From: a bacterium C-53 | Lineage (GTDB): Bacteria > Bacillota > Clostridia > Lachnospirales > Lachnospiraceae | DNA length: 64,000 bases | Assembly (NCBI GenBank): GCA_003612525.1 | Contig: RAZD01000001.1 | Location: forward strand, 124,001 to 188,000 | Direction of reading: 5' to 3' | Shown here: positions 1 through 10,206 of the stretch, one piece after another | Position numbering within the stretch: position 1 is the first letter of the stretch | How the letters are laid out: each line of letters opens with the position of its first letter | Notes under the pieces: model-generated | What the model saw: the letters and a program-made list of their open reading frames with translations, nothing else | Told to the model about the DNA's origin: nothing | Databases searched by the model: none | Program-made: the position numbers and the translations under genes

Positions 1-312
1 TCCGAAGATGTCCCCGAAGATATCTCCGAAATCGCCGCTGCCAAAGTCAAATCCGCTGAAACCACCGCCACCGGCGCCGCTCTCAAACGCCGCATGACCA
101 AACTGGTCATACTGGCGGCGTTTGTCAGGGTCGCTCAGCACTGCATAGGCTTCACTTGCTTCCTTAAACTTTTTCTCAGCCTCCACATCTCCCGGATTCA
201 TATCAGGATGATACTTTTTCGCGAGCACACGGTATGCTTTTTTTATTGCTCCATCATCGGCATTCTTATCAACGCCGAGCACTTCATAATAATCTCTTTT
301 CTGCTCTGCCAT
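1..312 (-). CDS. dnaJ: DnaJ co-chaperone, N-terminal part (runs off left edge)
   Basis: Hsp40 co-chaperone that stimulates the DnaK ATPase and delivers unfolded clients in the cytoplasm. The 104 visible codons hold the whole J domain (about residues 5-70) with the HPD motif at residues 35-37, followed by the start of the Gly/Phe-rich linker ([10 protein letters not shown]). The zinc-finger and C-terminal domains lie beyond the left edge. The gene follows dnaK by 16 bp in the same direction, so it is the last visible gene of the hrcA-grpE-dnaK-dnaJ operon. The ATG at 312 gives the usual [14 protein letters not shown] start. The family assignment is secure; only completeness is unknown. Confidence 0.97.
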   Translation of the reverse strand, partial: MAEQKRDYYEVLGVDKNADDGAIKKAYRVLAKKYHPDMNPGDVEAEKKFKEASEAYAVLSDPDKRRQYDQFGHAAFESGAGGGGFSGFDFGSGDFGDIFGDIFG

Positions 313-328
313 AACCGGCCTCCGCTAA

Positions 329-2218
<1,890 letters not shown>

Positions 2219-2235
2219 TTATAAAAAATCATACT

Positions 2236-2820
2236 TTACTGTGCAACTCCTACCATGCTGTGTCTCACAACGCTGTCACGGTACATGTAACCTTTTTGCA
2301 GCTCCGAAGCAACAATTCCTGACTCGTACTCCTCGCTTTCCACCTGCATCACCGCATTATGGAAATCCGGGTTAAATTCCTGCCCCACAGCCTCAATCGG
2401 CTTTACTCCTATACTCTCAAGCTCTGTCATAAGCTGTTTGTATATCATATTCATGCCTTCCACAAATGCGCTGTCCTTCTCCTCGGGCGGGACAGCCGCA
2501 AGGCCTCTTTCAAAATTGTCAACAACCGGGAGGATTTTCTCAATCACACCCTTCGCGCCGATTTCATACATAGCTGCCTTTTCTTTTTCCGTACGCTTGC
2601 GGAAATTCTCGAATTCAGCCATCTGGCGCGTCACACGGTCCTGAAGCTCCGCTATTTTCTCATCCTTTTTATCTTTTTTTTCTTTTTTCTTCTTTTCCTT
2701 CTTCTCTGCCTTTTCTCCGGTCCCGGAAACAGTTTCTTCAGACTGCGCCTCGGCTGTTTCCACTTCCGGCTCCTGTGCCGCTTCCTGGCCTGGTTCCAAA
2801 TCCTTTTCATTCTCTGACAT
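2236..2820 (-). CDS. grpE: Nucleotide exchange factor GrpE
   Basis: Dimeric nucleotide exchange factor that releases ADP from DnaK. It has 194 residues. The first 60 or so are low-complexity and charged, acidic and then very lysine-rich (KAEKKEKKKKEKKDKK). A long coiled-coil helix follows (about 55-110, containing FENFRKRTEKEK), then the C-terminal beta domain with the typical GVKPIEAVGQEFNPDFHNAV block. It sits between hrcA and dnaK in the same direction with a 14-bp gap after hrcA, so it is part of the CIRCE-controlled operon. The lysine-rich head is more extreme than in many GrpE proteins, but such N-terminal tails vary widely. Confidence 0.97.
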   Translation of the reverse strand: MSENEKDLEPGQEAAQEPEVETAEAQSEETVSGTGEKAEKKEKKKKEKKDKKDEKIAELQDRVTRQMAEFENFRKRTEKEKAAMYEIGAKGVIEKILPVVDNFERGLAAVPPEEKDSAFVEGMNMIYKQLMTELESIGVKPIEAVGQEFNPDFHNAVMQVESEEYESGIVASELQKGYMYRDSVVRHSMVGVAQ

Positions 2821-2834
2821 ATGAAGAGCCTCCT

Positions 2835-3866
2835 TTATGTTTTTTTATACAAGGAATCGAGCTGTTCCATAAGCTGTTTCAATGTACTTACTACTTTGTC
2901 ATAATCCATCCGCTTCGGCCCTATAATTCCTATCGTCCCCTGCATTCCTTCTTCCAATTCATAAGTTGCCGTGACGACGCTGCAATCTTTCATTGTCTGT
3001 ACCGGCGTTTCATTTCCGATATATACCTGAATTCCCCTGTTTTGTTCGCCATTTGCCAGCGTTTCATTCACCAGTCCCGCAAGCTGCTGTTTCTCCTCCA
3101 GAACATTGATCAGTTCACTCGCCTTCTCATGATCGGAAAGTTCAGGATACTTAAATATATTCGTCGCTCCGCTCGTATAGATCTGCAGATCTTCATCAGA
3201 CCGGATAGCCTCCGCCACCGCGTCAATTACGCTTCCCACCACATCACTGTGGATACCGGCCTGCTCTTTCATCATGGTGATAATTCCAAGATTGATATTT
3301 TCAAGAGAGAGGCCGTTCAGATTCGTATTCAACAGGATATTCAGCTTCAGAAGCGTCTGGTCATCCATCTCCTCTTCCACATCAATAATTTTATTTTTTA
3401 TAATATTGCCTTCCACCACAACGACTGCAACAATCTGGTTAATATCGACTTTAGACAGCTGAATGAATTTTACTTTGTTGTGATGATACTGCGGAGAAGA
3501 AATCATTGCGGCGTAATTTGTATTAGCGGCAAGCAGTTTCGCCACCTGTTTTAATACCAGATCAACTTTATCCGCCTTCTGCAGAACAAGTTCCCGCATC
3601 TCATCTACTTCTCTTACTCTCTCTTCCATCATTGTGTCGACATAGAGGCGATATCCCTTATCAGAGGGAATACGTCCCGCGGAAGTATGCGGCTGCAAAA
3701 TATAACCCATTTCTTCCAAATCTGACATCTCATTCCGAATCGTGGCGGAACTTAAATTCAAATCCGTATACTTGGAAATTGTTCTTGAGCCTACCGGTTC
3801 TCCGGTCTCAAGATAATTTCGGATGATTGCCTGAAGAATTTTCACTTTCCTCTCATCCAGTTGCAT
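2835..3866 (-). CDS. hrcA: Heat-inducible transcription repressor HrcA
   Basis: Repressor of class I heat-shock genes that binds CIRCE. The product is 343 residues, with an N-terminal winged helix (about residues 1-75, SRTISKYTDLNLSSATIRNE) and the HrcA core with GIIGPKRMDYDKVVSTL near the C-terminus. I chose the ATG at 3866 (MQLDERKVKIL) because AGAGGAG lies 6-7 bases upstream. A longer frame starting at 3896 would begin inside the CIRCE operator and has no ribosome binding site. It is the first gene of the heat-shock operon and is expected to repress its own promoter, with activity dependent on GroEL as known for the family. Confidence 0.97.
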   Translation of the reverse strand: MQLDERKVKILQAIIRNYLETGEPVGSRTISKYTDLNLSSATIRNEMSDLEEMGYILQPHTSAGRIPSDKGYRLYVDTMMEERVREVDEMRELVLQKADKVDLVLKQVAKLLAANTNYAAMISSPQYHHNKVKFIQLSKVDINQIVAVVVVEGNIIKNKIIDVEEEMDDQTLLKLNILLNTNLNGLSLENINLGIITMMKEQAGIHSDVVGSVIDAVAEAIRSDEDLQIYTSGATNIFKYPELSDHEKASELINVLEEKQQLAGLVNETLANGEQNRGIQVYIGNETPVQTMKDCSVVTATYELEEGMQGTIGIIGPKRMDYDKVVSTLKQLMEQLDSLYKKT

Positions 3867-3885
3867 TCCGTCACTCCTCTCTTTA

Positions 3886-3912
3886 TTAGCACTCACCCTT
3901 TAAGAGTGCTAA
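3886..3912 (-). promoter_or_regulatory. CIRCE operator
   Basis: A perfect CIRCE element: TTAGCACTC, a 9-base spacer and GAGTGCTAA. It lies directly downstream of the -10 box of the hrcA promoter and 20 bases upstream of the hrcA start codon, so HrcA bound here would block transcription start and clearance. Confidence 0.98.
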
Positions 3913-3926
3913 TATTTACATACACT

Positions 3927-3955
3927 AAGATAGCACCGGCCTTTCTATTTGTCAA
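3927..3955 (-). promoter_or_regulatory. SigmaA-type promoter of the hrcA-grpE-dnaK-dnaJ operon
   Basis: TTGACA at 3950-3955 and TATCTT at 3927-3932 on the minus strand, separated by exactly 17 bases. Predicted transcription start is near 3920, just before the CIRCE element. Confidence 0.88.
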
Positions 3956-3993
3956 CACGCAAATAAAATATAATTATAAACAATTTATAAAGA

Positions 3994-4036
3994 AAAATCC
4001 GTGCCGCCGTCAAACATACGGCAGCACGGATTTTAT
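3994..4036 (-). terminator. Rho-independent terminator after the 4038-5738 gene
   Basis: Inverted repeat with arms AAAATCCGTGC and GCACGGATTTT, an inner CGCCGT/ACGGCA pairing with one mismatch and a short loop. The hairpin carries A and T runs on both sides, so it may act in both directions. It begins two bases after the stop codon of the membrane protein gene and separates it from the heat-shock promoter. Confidence 0.8.
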
Positions 4037-4037
4037 T

Positions 4038-5738
4038 TCACATTCCTTTTTGTTTTAATGTCCAGAAATCTACCTCCCATGTCTGACGTCCGGTACGCAG
4101 TGAAAGGGTTCGCGACTTTTCATATCTTACGGACAGGTCCTCCTCGGTAAATACAACATCTGTTTCTTTAATATTTGTGACCAGAGCATATCCTCCGTTT
4201 CTTACCTTTTCAATAATTGTCTCACGAAAGGCAAGATTCTGCGCAAAAATATCCCCCGCATACGGAAAAAGTTTCTGATAGGTTTCTGACCCCTTCCACT
4301 CGTCATAGAAATGCTCTGACACGACAAATGGCTGTCCCGTATTATAGGCATACCGATCGTTCACAAATGCGTGAAAGCACAAAACAGGCATATAATACGT
4401 ATCTCCTTCTGGCAATGCATCGTCCAGTATTTCGTATGCTTCTTCCCATGCAGCCTCCTCCTCGGCGCTTAACACATCCACAACAAGCCTCGTGCTTGTC
4501 TTACTGATTGTCACAAAAATCAGACAGCAATAAAGAACAAAAGAAGCGGACCGGAACCATGTCGCAAACCGAAAACGTCTTTCCGTCTGAAAATTATCGA
4601 CTGCCATCAACGCCTCCATCATAAGTGCAGGCATAAACAACTGCAAATAGTAGGAAATCCACGCCCCGTTATTTCTTCCTATATATAAAAGACAGATTCC
4701 TGCCACCGCCATATGTCCCCAGAGCAGAATATCCACCAGAATATCACGTCGGCCGTACTCTTCAGGATTGCTGACTTTCACCGGAAATAAAGGCTTGTCC
4801 CCATCCTTCCATTGCAACCCGATTCTGATTCCCCGCTTCCAGACAGCCGTTCGGAAAAAGTCAACCGCCGCCGCCAGAAAAAGGAAAAAGAACATTCCAC
4901 CGATATACATCGTCTGTGACTGGCTATATGAAGTCCCGCTCTTTCCCTTGCTTACGCCGCTTCCGGTTCCCTTCATTAAATAAATCGTATAAGACCAGAA
5001 CATCGGACAGGTAAGTGTCAGAACCACCGCCATGAATGCGAACATCCCTGCAACCGCAATCAGGTATTTTACAACATCCTTCTTTTTGAGAAAGAAAAAG
5101 AAGGCAAAAGATGTAGCAAAAATCATGACGAAATACTGCTTTGTGAAAAAGGCAGCCACAGTGACAAACGCCGCGGCATATGGTTGCCCACGCAGCTTCT
5201 CTCTTGTCAGTATGAACAGTCCCAGAACCAGCAGCATTAATCCGAAAGAATCCGGCGCCGCACTCACATAACTCCCCCAGCGCCAATGACACAAAATCCC
5301 AAAGAGAAATGCCGTCAGCGGAGCCGTAATGGTCAGAGAATGCTCCCACACGATCTTAGCCATCATAATTCCTGTGAGCAGCACTGCAAGAAATGTTACA
5401 ATGTGATGAAGCACTACAATATCCGTTCTTATAAAGAACCCCAGCAACGCAGTCACAACAGAATAAAACGGACCGTACAAATAAATCATCCCCGGAACCT
5501 CTCCTGAAAGATTCGCTGTCGAGTACGGATTTTTCCCATTCATAAACCACTGAGTCAGCTGAACATTCGCCGCTTCCCTGTATTCATTCGGATAAGACGC
5601 CCCGCCAAAAGACGCATTGATTATCATGGCAAGAAGATATACCGTATAGAGCAGTACCGGCAGAGACAGCAGATTATATAATAAATTTTCTTTCCTGAAT
5701 CGTTCTTTTAATGTCATAAAGTACCCGTATCTTTCCAT
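4038..5738 (-). CDS. Polytopic membrane protein, GT-C glycosyltransferase-like
   Basis: Predicted integral membrane protein of 566 residues. It has roughly ten hydrophobic segments between residues 20 and 430, then a soluble C-terminal part of about 130 residues. The first external loop (YPNEYREAANVQLTQWFMNG, then YLYGPFYSVVTALLG) resembles the acidic first loop of GT39/GT-C glycosyltransferases, which use lipid-linked sugar donors; this is a fold-level inference. It stands alone between two terminators and is not linked to the polysaccharide cluster further right. An alternative start is the ATG at 5717 (MTLKERFRKE); neither start has a strong ribosome binding site. Substrate is unknown. Confidence 0.6.
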   Translation of the reverse strand: MERYGYFMTLKERFRKENLLYNLLSLPVLLYTVYLLAMIINASFGGASYPNEYREAANVQLTQWFMNGKNPYSTANLSGEVPGMIYLYGPFYSVVTALLGFFIRTDIVVLHHIVTFLAVLLTGIMMAKIVWEHSLTITAPLTAFLFGILCHWRWGSYVSAAPDSFGLMLLVLGLFILTREKLRGQPYAAAFVTVAAFFTKQYFVMIFATSFAFFFFLKKKDVVKYLIAVAGMFAFMAVVLTLTCPMFWSYTIYLMKGTGSGVSKGKSGTSYSQSQTMYIGGMFFFLFLAAAVDFFRTAVWKRGIRIGLQWKDGDKPLFPVKVSNPEEYGRRDILVDILLWGHMAVAGICLLYIGRNNGAWISYYLQLFMPALMMEALMAVDNFQTERRFRFATWFRSASFVLYCCLIFVTISKTSTRLVVDVLSAEEEAAWEEAYEILDDALPEGDTYYMPVLCFHAFVNDRYAYNTGQPFVVSEHFYDEWKGSETYQKLFPYAGDIFAQNLAFRETIIEKVRNGGYALVTNIKETDVVFTEEDLSVRYEKSRTLSLRTGRQTWEVDFWTLKQKGM

Positions 5739-5770
5739 ACCGTTTATTCATTCCTGTAAAGCGCAAACTA

Positions 5771-5789
5771 CCGGATGCTTGGCATCCGG
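5771..5789 (-). terminator. Hairpin, possible weak terminator after the AT-hook gene
   Basis: CCGGATGC, a 3-base loop and GCATCCGG: an 8-bp perfect GC-rich stem about 24 bases past the stop of the gene at 5813. On the minus strand it is followed only by TAGTTTGCGCTTT, so the T tract is poor. Confidence 0.5.
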
Positions 5790-5812
5790 CAGCTTCCTTT
5801 ACCCACTTTATA

Positions 5813-6412
5813 TTATATGTCAAATTTTCCGGTAATATCATCATTAATTACATAATAAACAGCAGCTTCCTCCGTTTTTACATAAAATGCGGCTTTCTTC
5901 ATTTCAGAAACTTTTTTCCCATATTCACTCGTCCAGATTTCATTAATACGGTTCATTAAGTCATCCTTTGTACATTCTTTTCCCGCAAACTGAATCACAA
6001 TCTGTTCTTCCATCTTCTTTGCTGCGCCTTTTGCTGCCGTTTCACTTTCCTTCTTTGCTGCGCCTTTTGCTGCCGTTTCACTTTCCTTCTTTGCAGACAC
6101 AGCCTTTGATGTTTTTTTGGCCGCTGTCTTCTTCACGGTCTCTTTCTTGGATGATGCATTCTTTGCGCCCGGTTTTCTTCCACGCTTTTTCGGTGCCGAC
6201 GCTTCTTCCGTCTTTCCCTGCGCTGCTCCTGACGCTGCCGTCTCTTCATTCTGTGCCGCTGCTTTCTTCGGTCCCCTCTTTGGTGCATCTACTTTCGGCG
6301 CTGCAATTGCCTTTTTGACATCCGCCGCAGTTACTGCGTCTGATGCCGCTTTTACTGCCGCTACTTTTTTCTCCGTTGACGTTTTATTGGTGATTGGTGA
6401 ATCAGCCTTCAT
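5813..6412 (-). CDS. Lysine/alanine-rich AT-hook protein with DUF6465-like C-terminus
   Basis: A 199-residue protein in two parts. Residues 1 to about 130 are low-complexity Lys/Ala/Ser/Thr, like histone H1 C-tails, with AT-hook-like cores KRGPKK and KKRGRKPGAK. This part includes two identical 12-residue units (KKESETAAKGAA), encoded by a perfect 36-bp tandem repeat. Residues about 132-199 form a compact domain (QIVIQFAGKECTKDDLMNRI to the C-terminus) that I recall as DUF6465 of Lachnospiraceae. A nucleoid-associated DNA-binding role is inferred from the AT hooks and charge; it is not demonstrated. GGAGGGAG precedes the ATG, and the gene has its own consensus promoter. Confidence 0.8.
   Translation of the reverse strand: MKADSPITNKTSTEKKVAAVKAASDAVTAADVKKAIAAPKVDAPKRGPKKAAAQNEETAASGAAQGKTEEASAPKKRGRKPGAKNASSKKETVKKTAAKKTSKAVSAKKESETAAKGAAKKESETAAKGAAKKMEEQIVIQFAGKECTKDDLMNRINEIWTSEYGKKVSEMKKAAFYVKTEEAAVYYVINDDITGKFDI
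6015..6092. repeat. 36-bp tandem repeat inside the AT-hook gene
   Basis: Two identical in-frame 36-bp units (6015-6050 and 6051-6086) and the start of a third. They encode KKESETAAKGAA twice. The copy number could vary by slippage without breaking the frame. Confidence 0.9.
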
Positions 6413-6470
6413 AATTTTTCTCCCTCCAAATATGCATGGATTCTATATTATTTATACATTTATTAGGGTC

Positions 6471-6499
6471 AGTTTATATCAAAACACAGCAAATGTCAA
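6471..6499 (-). promoter_or_regulatory. SigmaA-type promoter of the AT-hook gene
   Basis: TTGACA at 6494-6499 and TAAACT at 6471-6476 on the minus strand with a 17-base spacer, followed by a leader of about 50 bases and a GGAGGGAG ribosome binding site. Confidence 0.8.
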
Positions 6500-6554
6500 A
6501 CATTCCACGTATTTTTAATTAAAAAACTCTTAATAATTTTTCTATAATTATTTA

Positions 6555-6583
6555 TTGACATAAGAGATTTCCTTTTGTATATT
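6555..6583 (+). promoter_or_regulatory. SigmaA-type promoter of the ytrA-like operon
   Basis: TTGACA at 6555-6560 and TATATT at 6578-6583 with a 17-base spacer, directed at the GntR-family gene at 6630. Confidence 0.88.
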
Positions 6584-6586
6584 AAC

Positions 6587-6607
6587 TGTATTAACACGAA
6601 TAGTACA
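6587..6607 (+). promoter_or_regulatory. Candidate operator for the GntR/YtrA-type regulator
   Basis: Imperfect inverted repeat TGTATTA, 7 bases, TAGTACA (one mismatched pair), lying immediately downstream of the -10 box. This position suits autorepression by the regulator encoded next. The binding assignment is inference. Confidence 0.5.
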
Positions 6608-6629
6608 CTATATTCAGAAAGGACTGCCC

Positions 6630-7004
6630 ATGATACTTATTGATTACAAAGACCGCCGGCCACTCTATGAGCAAATTGTAGATCGTTTTCAGGCTTTGAT
6701 CTTAAAAGGTATCCTTCCCACGGATACACAGCTTCCATCCGTAAGAAACCTTGCAATCGAATTATCGATCAATCCGAACACCATACAACGTGCTTACGGC
6801 GAATTAGAACGACTCGGATATATTTACTCCGTAAAAGGAAAAGGAAATTTTGCCGCCGATATCCGGAATTTAATTCCTCAGCAGGAAGCCGCCCTGTTTA
6901 AAGAACTGGATGCGATAACAGACAAGGCGCTCGGAATCGGCATTACTTATGAACGGCTGATTTTCCATATCAAGACAAGACAAGAGGAGGAGAAGTTAAA
7001 ATGA
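6630..7004 (+). CDS. GntR-family regulator, YtrA subfamily
   Basis: A 124-residue transcription regulator. The winged helix-turn-helix occupies about residues 10-75, with the hallmark LPSVRNLAIELSINPNTIQR and the wing GYIYSVKGKGNF. The C-terminal part is only about 45 residues, as in the YtrA subfamily, which has a short dimerisation helix pair and no large effector domain. It overlaps the downstream ATPase gene by 4 bp (ATGA), so translation is coupled. YtrA-type regulators typically repress their own ABC operon and are released by cell-envelope-active antibiotics; that role here is inferred from family and context. AGAAAGGA precedes the ATG. Confidence 0.92.
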   Translation: MILIDYKDRRPLYEQIVDRFQALILKGILPTDTQLPSVRNLAIELSINPNTIQRAYGELERLGYIYSVKGKGNFAADIRNLIPQQEAALFKELDAITDKALGIGITYERLIFHIKTRQEEEKLK

Positions 7005-7900
7005 TTGAAACCTATAATGTCAGCAAAAGCTTCGATGATATTAAAGCGGTAGACAATATCACCGCTACCATCAAAGAAGGCTGCGTCTTCGGACTGATCG
7101 GCACTAACGGAGCCGGGAAAAGTACGTTCCTCCGAATGCTCGCAGGCGTCCTGAAGCCGGACGAAGGTAGCATCATGGTAGACGGCATGGAAGTCTATGA
7201 AAATCCGGGTGCGAAAAGCCGCTTTTTTTATATCTCAGACGAACAGCATTTCTTTTCAAATGCTACGCCCTCGGATATGCTGAAATACTATATGGTAATT
7301 TACCCCGATTTCAATGTAAACCGCTTTTATGACCTGATGAAACGATTTGAACTTGGCATAACACGCAAAGTGAACACCTTTTCAAAAGGCATGAAAAAAC
7401 AGCTTTCCGTTATTCTGGGTATCTGCTCCGGCACAAAATACCTTTACTGTGACGAAACATTTGACGGCCTTGACCCGGTTATGCGCCAGGGAGTAAAAAG
7501 CATATTCGCAGGTGAGATGGAAGAACGCGATTTCACACCGGTCATCGCTTCTCATAACTTAAGAGAGCTTGAAGATATCTGTGATCATATCGGTCTTCTT
7601 CACAGAGGCGGAATCCTGCTTTCCAAAGAACTGGAAGACATGAAGAGCAATATCCATAAAGTACAGTGCGTTCTCGATATGGAAAAAGAGTCCAGACTTC
7701 TTACTTGTCTTGAAATCATAAAATCAGAACGCCGAGGGTCTCTCCTCACCCTGACAGTCAGAGGAAACCGGGACGAAATCCTTGCGAAAATACAGGAAGA
7801 AAATCCCGTATTTTTGGAAGCGCTTCCACTGAGCCTGGAGGAAATATTCATCAGTGAAACGGGGGTAGTCGGATATGACATCAAAAAACTTATTTATTAA
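7001..7900 (+). CDS. ABC transporter ATP-binding protein (YtrB-like)
   Basis: Cytoplasmic ATPase of an ABC exporter, 299 residues. Walker A GTNGAGKST is near residue 36, the signature region FSKGMKKQLSV near 130, Walker B/D-loop YLYCDETFDGLD near 150 and the switch His in ASHNLRELE. The Walker B block has Thr where Pro is usual (DET), as in other YtrB-like proteins. It overlaps the regulator by 4 bp and the permease by 26 bp, so the three genes form one operon. Likely role: powering the membrane protein encoded next, in response to envelope stress. The substrate is unknown. Confidence 0.93.
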   Translation: MIETYNVSKSFDDIKAVDNITATIKEGCVFGLIGTNGAGKSTFLRMLAGVLKPDEGSIMVDGMEVYENPGAKSRFFYISDEQHFFSNATPSDMLKYYMVIYPDFNVNRFYDLMKRFELGITRKVNTFSKGMKKQLSVILGICSGTKYLYCDETFDGLDPVMRQGVKSIFAGEMEERDFTPVIASHNLRELEDICDHIGLLHRGGILLSKELEDMKSNIHKVQCVLDMEKESRLLTCLEIIKSERRGSLLTLTVRGNRDEILAKIQEENPVFLEALPLSLEEIFISETGVVGYDIKKLIY

Positions 7901-10052
7901 ATTAATGAAAGAAGACAGCAAACGCAGAATCGCAGTCATCGCACTTTCCATTCTCGCTATGTTCCTTGCACTGCCGATCTATGGCGCTTTATCCGTCAAT
8001 ATCTGGATGAGCCGTCTGGAGGTAGAGCTTACGAAGTATGAGGATATCATTTCCTCCTTCTCGGTCAAGGTCATCGGGATGGAGAATCCCTTTCTGGTCG
8101 CACTCGTCCTCCTGTTTGGTGTGTTGATTGGTATTAATGGGTTCAGTTATCTGTTCTCCAAACAGAAAACTGACCTTTATCACAGCATTCCGGTAAGGCG
8201 CGATACCATGTTTTTTGTATCTTATATCAACGGTATTCTCTATTTTGCTGTCCCTTACGCGGTAATGCTTGCATTTACACTTATCATGGGGAAAATGTAC
8301 GGCCTGGTAAACGGAGCAGCCCTTGCAACAGCTGTGACATCTTATTTCGTCACAATACTCTGTTATATTATGATATATTCAACAGCCATCCTTGCTTCCA
8401 TGCTTACCGGCAATGTCATTATCTCAATTCTTGCCACAGGAACCTTCTTTGCTTACGGACCCATTGTGAAGGTTCTTTACTGGGGATACCATGAAATCTT
8501 CTTCTGGGGTTTTTACAGTTATCCCTCCATGTTAGACGACACAAGATATTATTCGCCGATAGCGCTTTACTCGAATATTGTGAATGCTGTTACAGAGCAC
8601 ACTGCCACCAGAACCAGCCGCATTATAGAAGCAGTCATTGTCACAATTATCCTCGCCGTGCTCAGTATGATCGTATATCGCAAGCGGCCTTCCGAAGCCG
8701 CCGGACGCGCAATTGCCTTTCCAAAGCTGTGCCCGTTTATTAAATTTTTGATTATTATACCGGCAGCTTTGGCAAGCGGGATATTTTTCAGAGAGCTCGT
8801 TACGACAGGAAGCCAAAAAGATATATGGTTTGGTTTCGGCATTATTTTTGCCCTTGCGCTTGCACACGCTGTTATGGAAATCATATTCCGGTTCGACTTT
8901 AAAGCAGCTGTCAAAAATATGCCTCATCTGATTCTGGCATTTGTAATCACGGCAGTCATTGCTGTCATCTTCCGCTTTGATATTCTGAGGTATAGCAGTT
9001 ATGTTCCAAAAACTGCTTCCATTGCTTCCATTGGCATGGAAATCGGCATTCTCAATACCGGAAATACGTATTACAATCTTGACAGCCTGACGGAAGATCT
9101 TTCCGATTCCGAATTTTATAATTCCGTTTACAGGGATGTGGAAACCTACCTTCTTGAAAACATAAAACTTACGGATATTGAAACATGCCTCACGCTTGCG
9201 GAAAACGGCATAGAGTATACACAAAAAGTGTACTCTTCCAGAGATTCCCGATTCCGTGCATTGAACCAGGATACATCAGACGAATACGACACACACAGGT
9301 ATTCCTATATCACATACTGTTATCACCTTAAGAATGGAGAAAATGTATATCGGCGGTATTATGTTGACTTGACGGAGAACATCGATTTATTAAATCAGAT
9401 TTATAGTTCAAATGAATTTAAGGAAGTCGCCTATCCGGTTCTCACACTCTCTGACAGCAGTCCGGAAAGGGTGAACTTCGACTACTACAGTCCTCTTGGC
9501 GCTTATACGCTGAAAGACCTGACGGATGAAGAATTTAAAGAACTGTTGGAAACTTACCAGGAGGAACTGCGGGCACAGGATTTTTCTTCTCTTTTCGAAA
9601 CTTATCCAATCGGACGTTTTGCATGCAGAAAGAATCTGCAAAACTCAAGAGCCGGCTTTAATATGGAATACAACCAGGGTTATGTATTCCCTTCTTTTAA
9701 GGAAACAGTTGCGCTGCTCGAAAAATATAAGATTCCGATTTATGATTATATGGATATTGACAACATAGCCAGTATCAACGTAACATATTACAATTATGAC
9801 GATTTCGAATCTTCCACAAAAGAAAAAACCTACACCGACAAAGAGGTGATAGCCACATTCATGGAATCTTTGGTTCCGAGCGATAATTTCTATGCAACGG
9901 GTCTGTCCCAATCCCTTGCCTTTGACGGCAATCTGAACATAGAAGTCATATATAAAGATACACCGAAAGGGTTCGTAAATAGCTGTCGTTTCGAATTCCC
10001 TTCCGATTCTGTTCCTAAAAAAATAAAAAAAGATTTTAATTATTACGAATAA
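7875..10052 (+). CDS. ABC transporter permease with large C-terminal extracytoplasmic domain
   Basis: A 725-residue membrane component of the YtrA-type ABC exporter. An N-terminal half with about ten transmembrane segments (residues 15-370; MTSKNLFIKLMKEDSKRRIA then hydrophobic) is followed by a long Tyr/Asp/Glu-rich soluble region (about 375-725) with no obvious transmembrane segment, predicted outside the cell. I recall such C-termini annotated as DUF6449 in Lachnospiraceae, but cannot confirm it. The start overlaps the ATPase gene by 26 bp. The soluble domain could sense or capture a ligand such as a peptide antibiotic; this is inference. Confidence 0.82.
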   Translation: MTSKNLFIKLMKEDSKRRIAVIALSILAMFLALPIYGALSVNIWMSRLEVELTKYEDIISSFSVKVIGMENPFLVALVLLFGVLIGINGFSYLFSKQKTDLYHSIPVRRDTMFFVSYINGILYFAVPYAVMLAFTLIMGKMYGLVNGAALATAVTSYFVTILCYIMIYSTAILASMLTGNVIISILATGTFFAYGPIVKVLYWGYHEIFFWGFYSYPSMLDDTRYYSPIALYSNIVNAVTEHTATRTSRIIEAVIVTIILAVLSMIVYRKRPSEAAGRAIAFPKLCPFIKFLIIIPAALASGIFFRELVTTGSQKDIWFGFGIIFALALAHAVMEIIFRFDFKAAVKNMPHLILAFVITAVIAVIFRFDILRYSSYVPKTASIASIGMEIGILNTGNTYYNLDSLTEDLSDSEFYNSVYRDVETYLLENIKLTDIETCLTLAENGIEYTQKVYSSRDSRFRALNQDTSDEYDTHRYSYITYCYHLKNGENVYRRYYVDLTENIDLLNQIYSSNEFKEVAYPVLTLSDSSPERVNFDYYSPLGAYTLKDLTDEEFKELLETYQEELRAQDFSSLFETYPIGRFACRKNLQNSRAGFNMEYNQGYVFPSFKETVALLEKYKIPIYDYMDIDNIASINVTYYNYDDFESSTKEKTYTDKEVIATFMESLVPSDNFYATGLSQSLAFDGNLNIEVIYKDTPKGFVNSCRFEFPSDSVPKKIKKDFNYYE

Positions 10053-10057
10053 ACCTA

Positions 10058-10086
10058 TTGTTTTTCTTCCAAAGGTTTTATACAAT
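10058..10086 (+). promoter_or_regulatory. Promoter upstream of the DUF1846 gene
   Basis: TTGTTT at 10058-10063 and TACAAT at 10081-10086 with a 17-base spacer. It starts 6 bases after the permease stop codon and would place a strong hairpin at the 5' end of the transcript. Confidence 0.65.
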
Positions 10087-10102
10087 AAGAGTGAGCTTTC
10101 CG

Positions 10103-10143
10103 GAAGCTGTTGTGTGGATAGTATATATCCGTACAACAGCTTC
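10103..10143 (+). promoter_or_regulatory. Leader hairpin upstream of the DUF1846 gene
   Basis: An 11-bp perfect stem (GAAGCTGTTGT with ACAACAGCTTC) carries an inner GGATA/TATCC stem. No T run follows on the plus strand, so it is a poor terminator for the ABC operon. It is better read as a 5' leader structure of the next transcript, starting about 10 bases after the predicted start site. Confidence 0.55.
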
Positions 10144-10206
10144 TTAAGGTATAAAATTATGATAAATTGTCAGAAGACCGATAGACCGGCAGAATGAGAG
10201 GAACAA

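Noticed and set aside
3867-3896. Longer HrcA start at 3896
   Set aside because: It would begin inside the CIRCE operator and has no ribosome binding site, while the ATG at 3866 has AGAGGAG.
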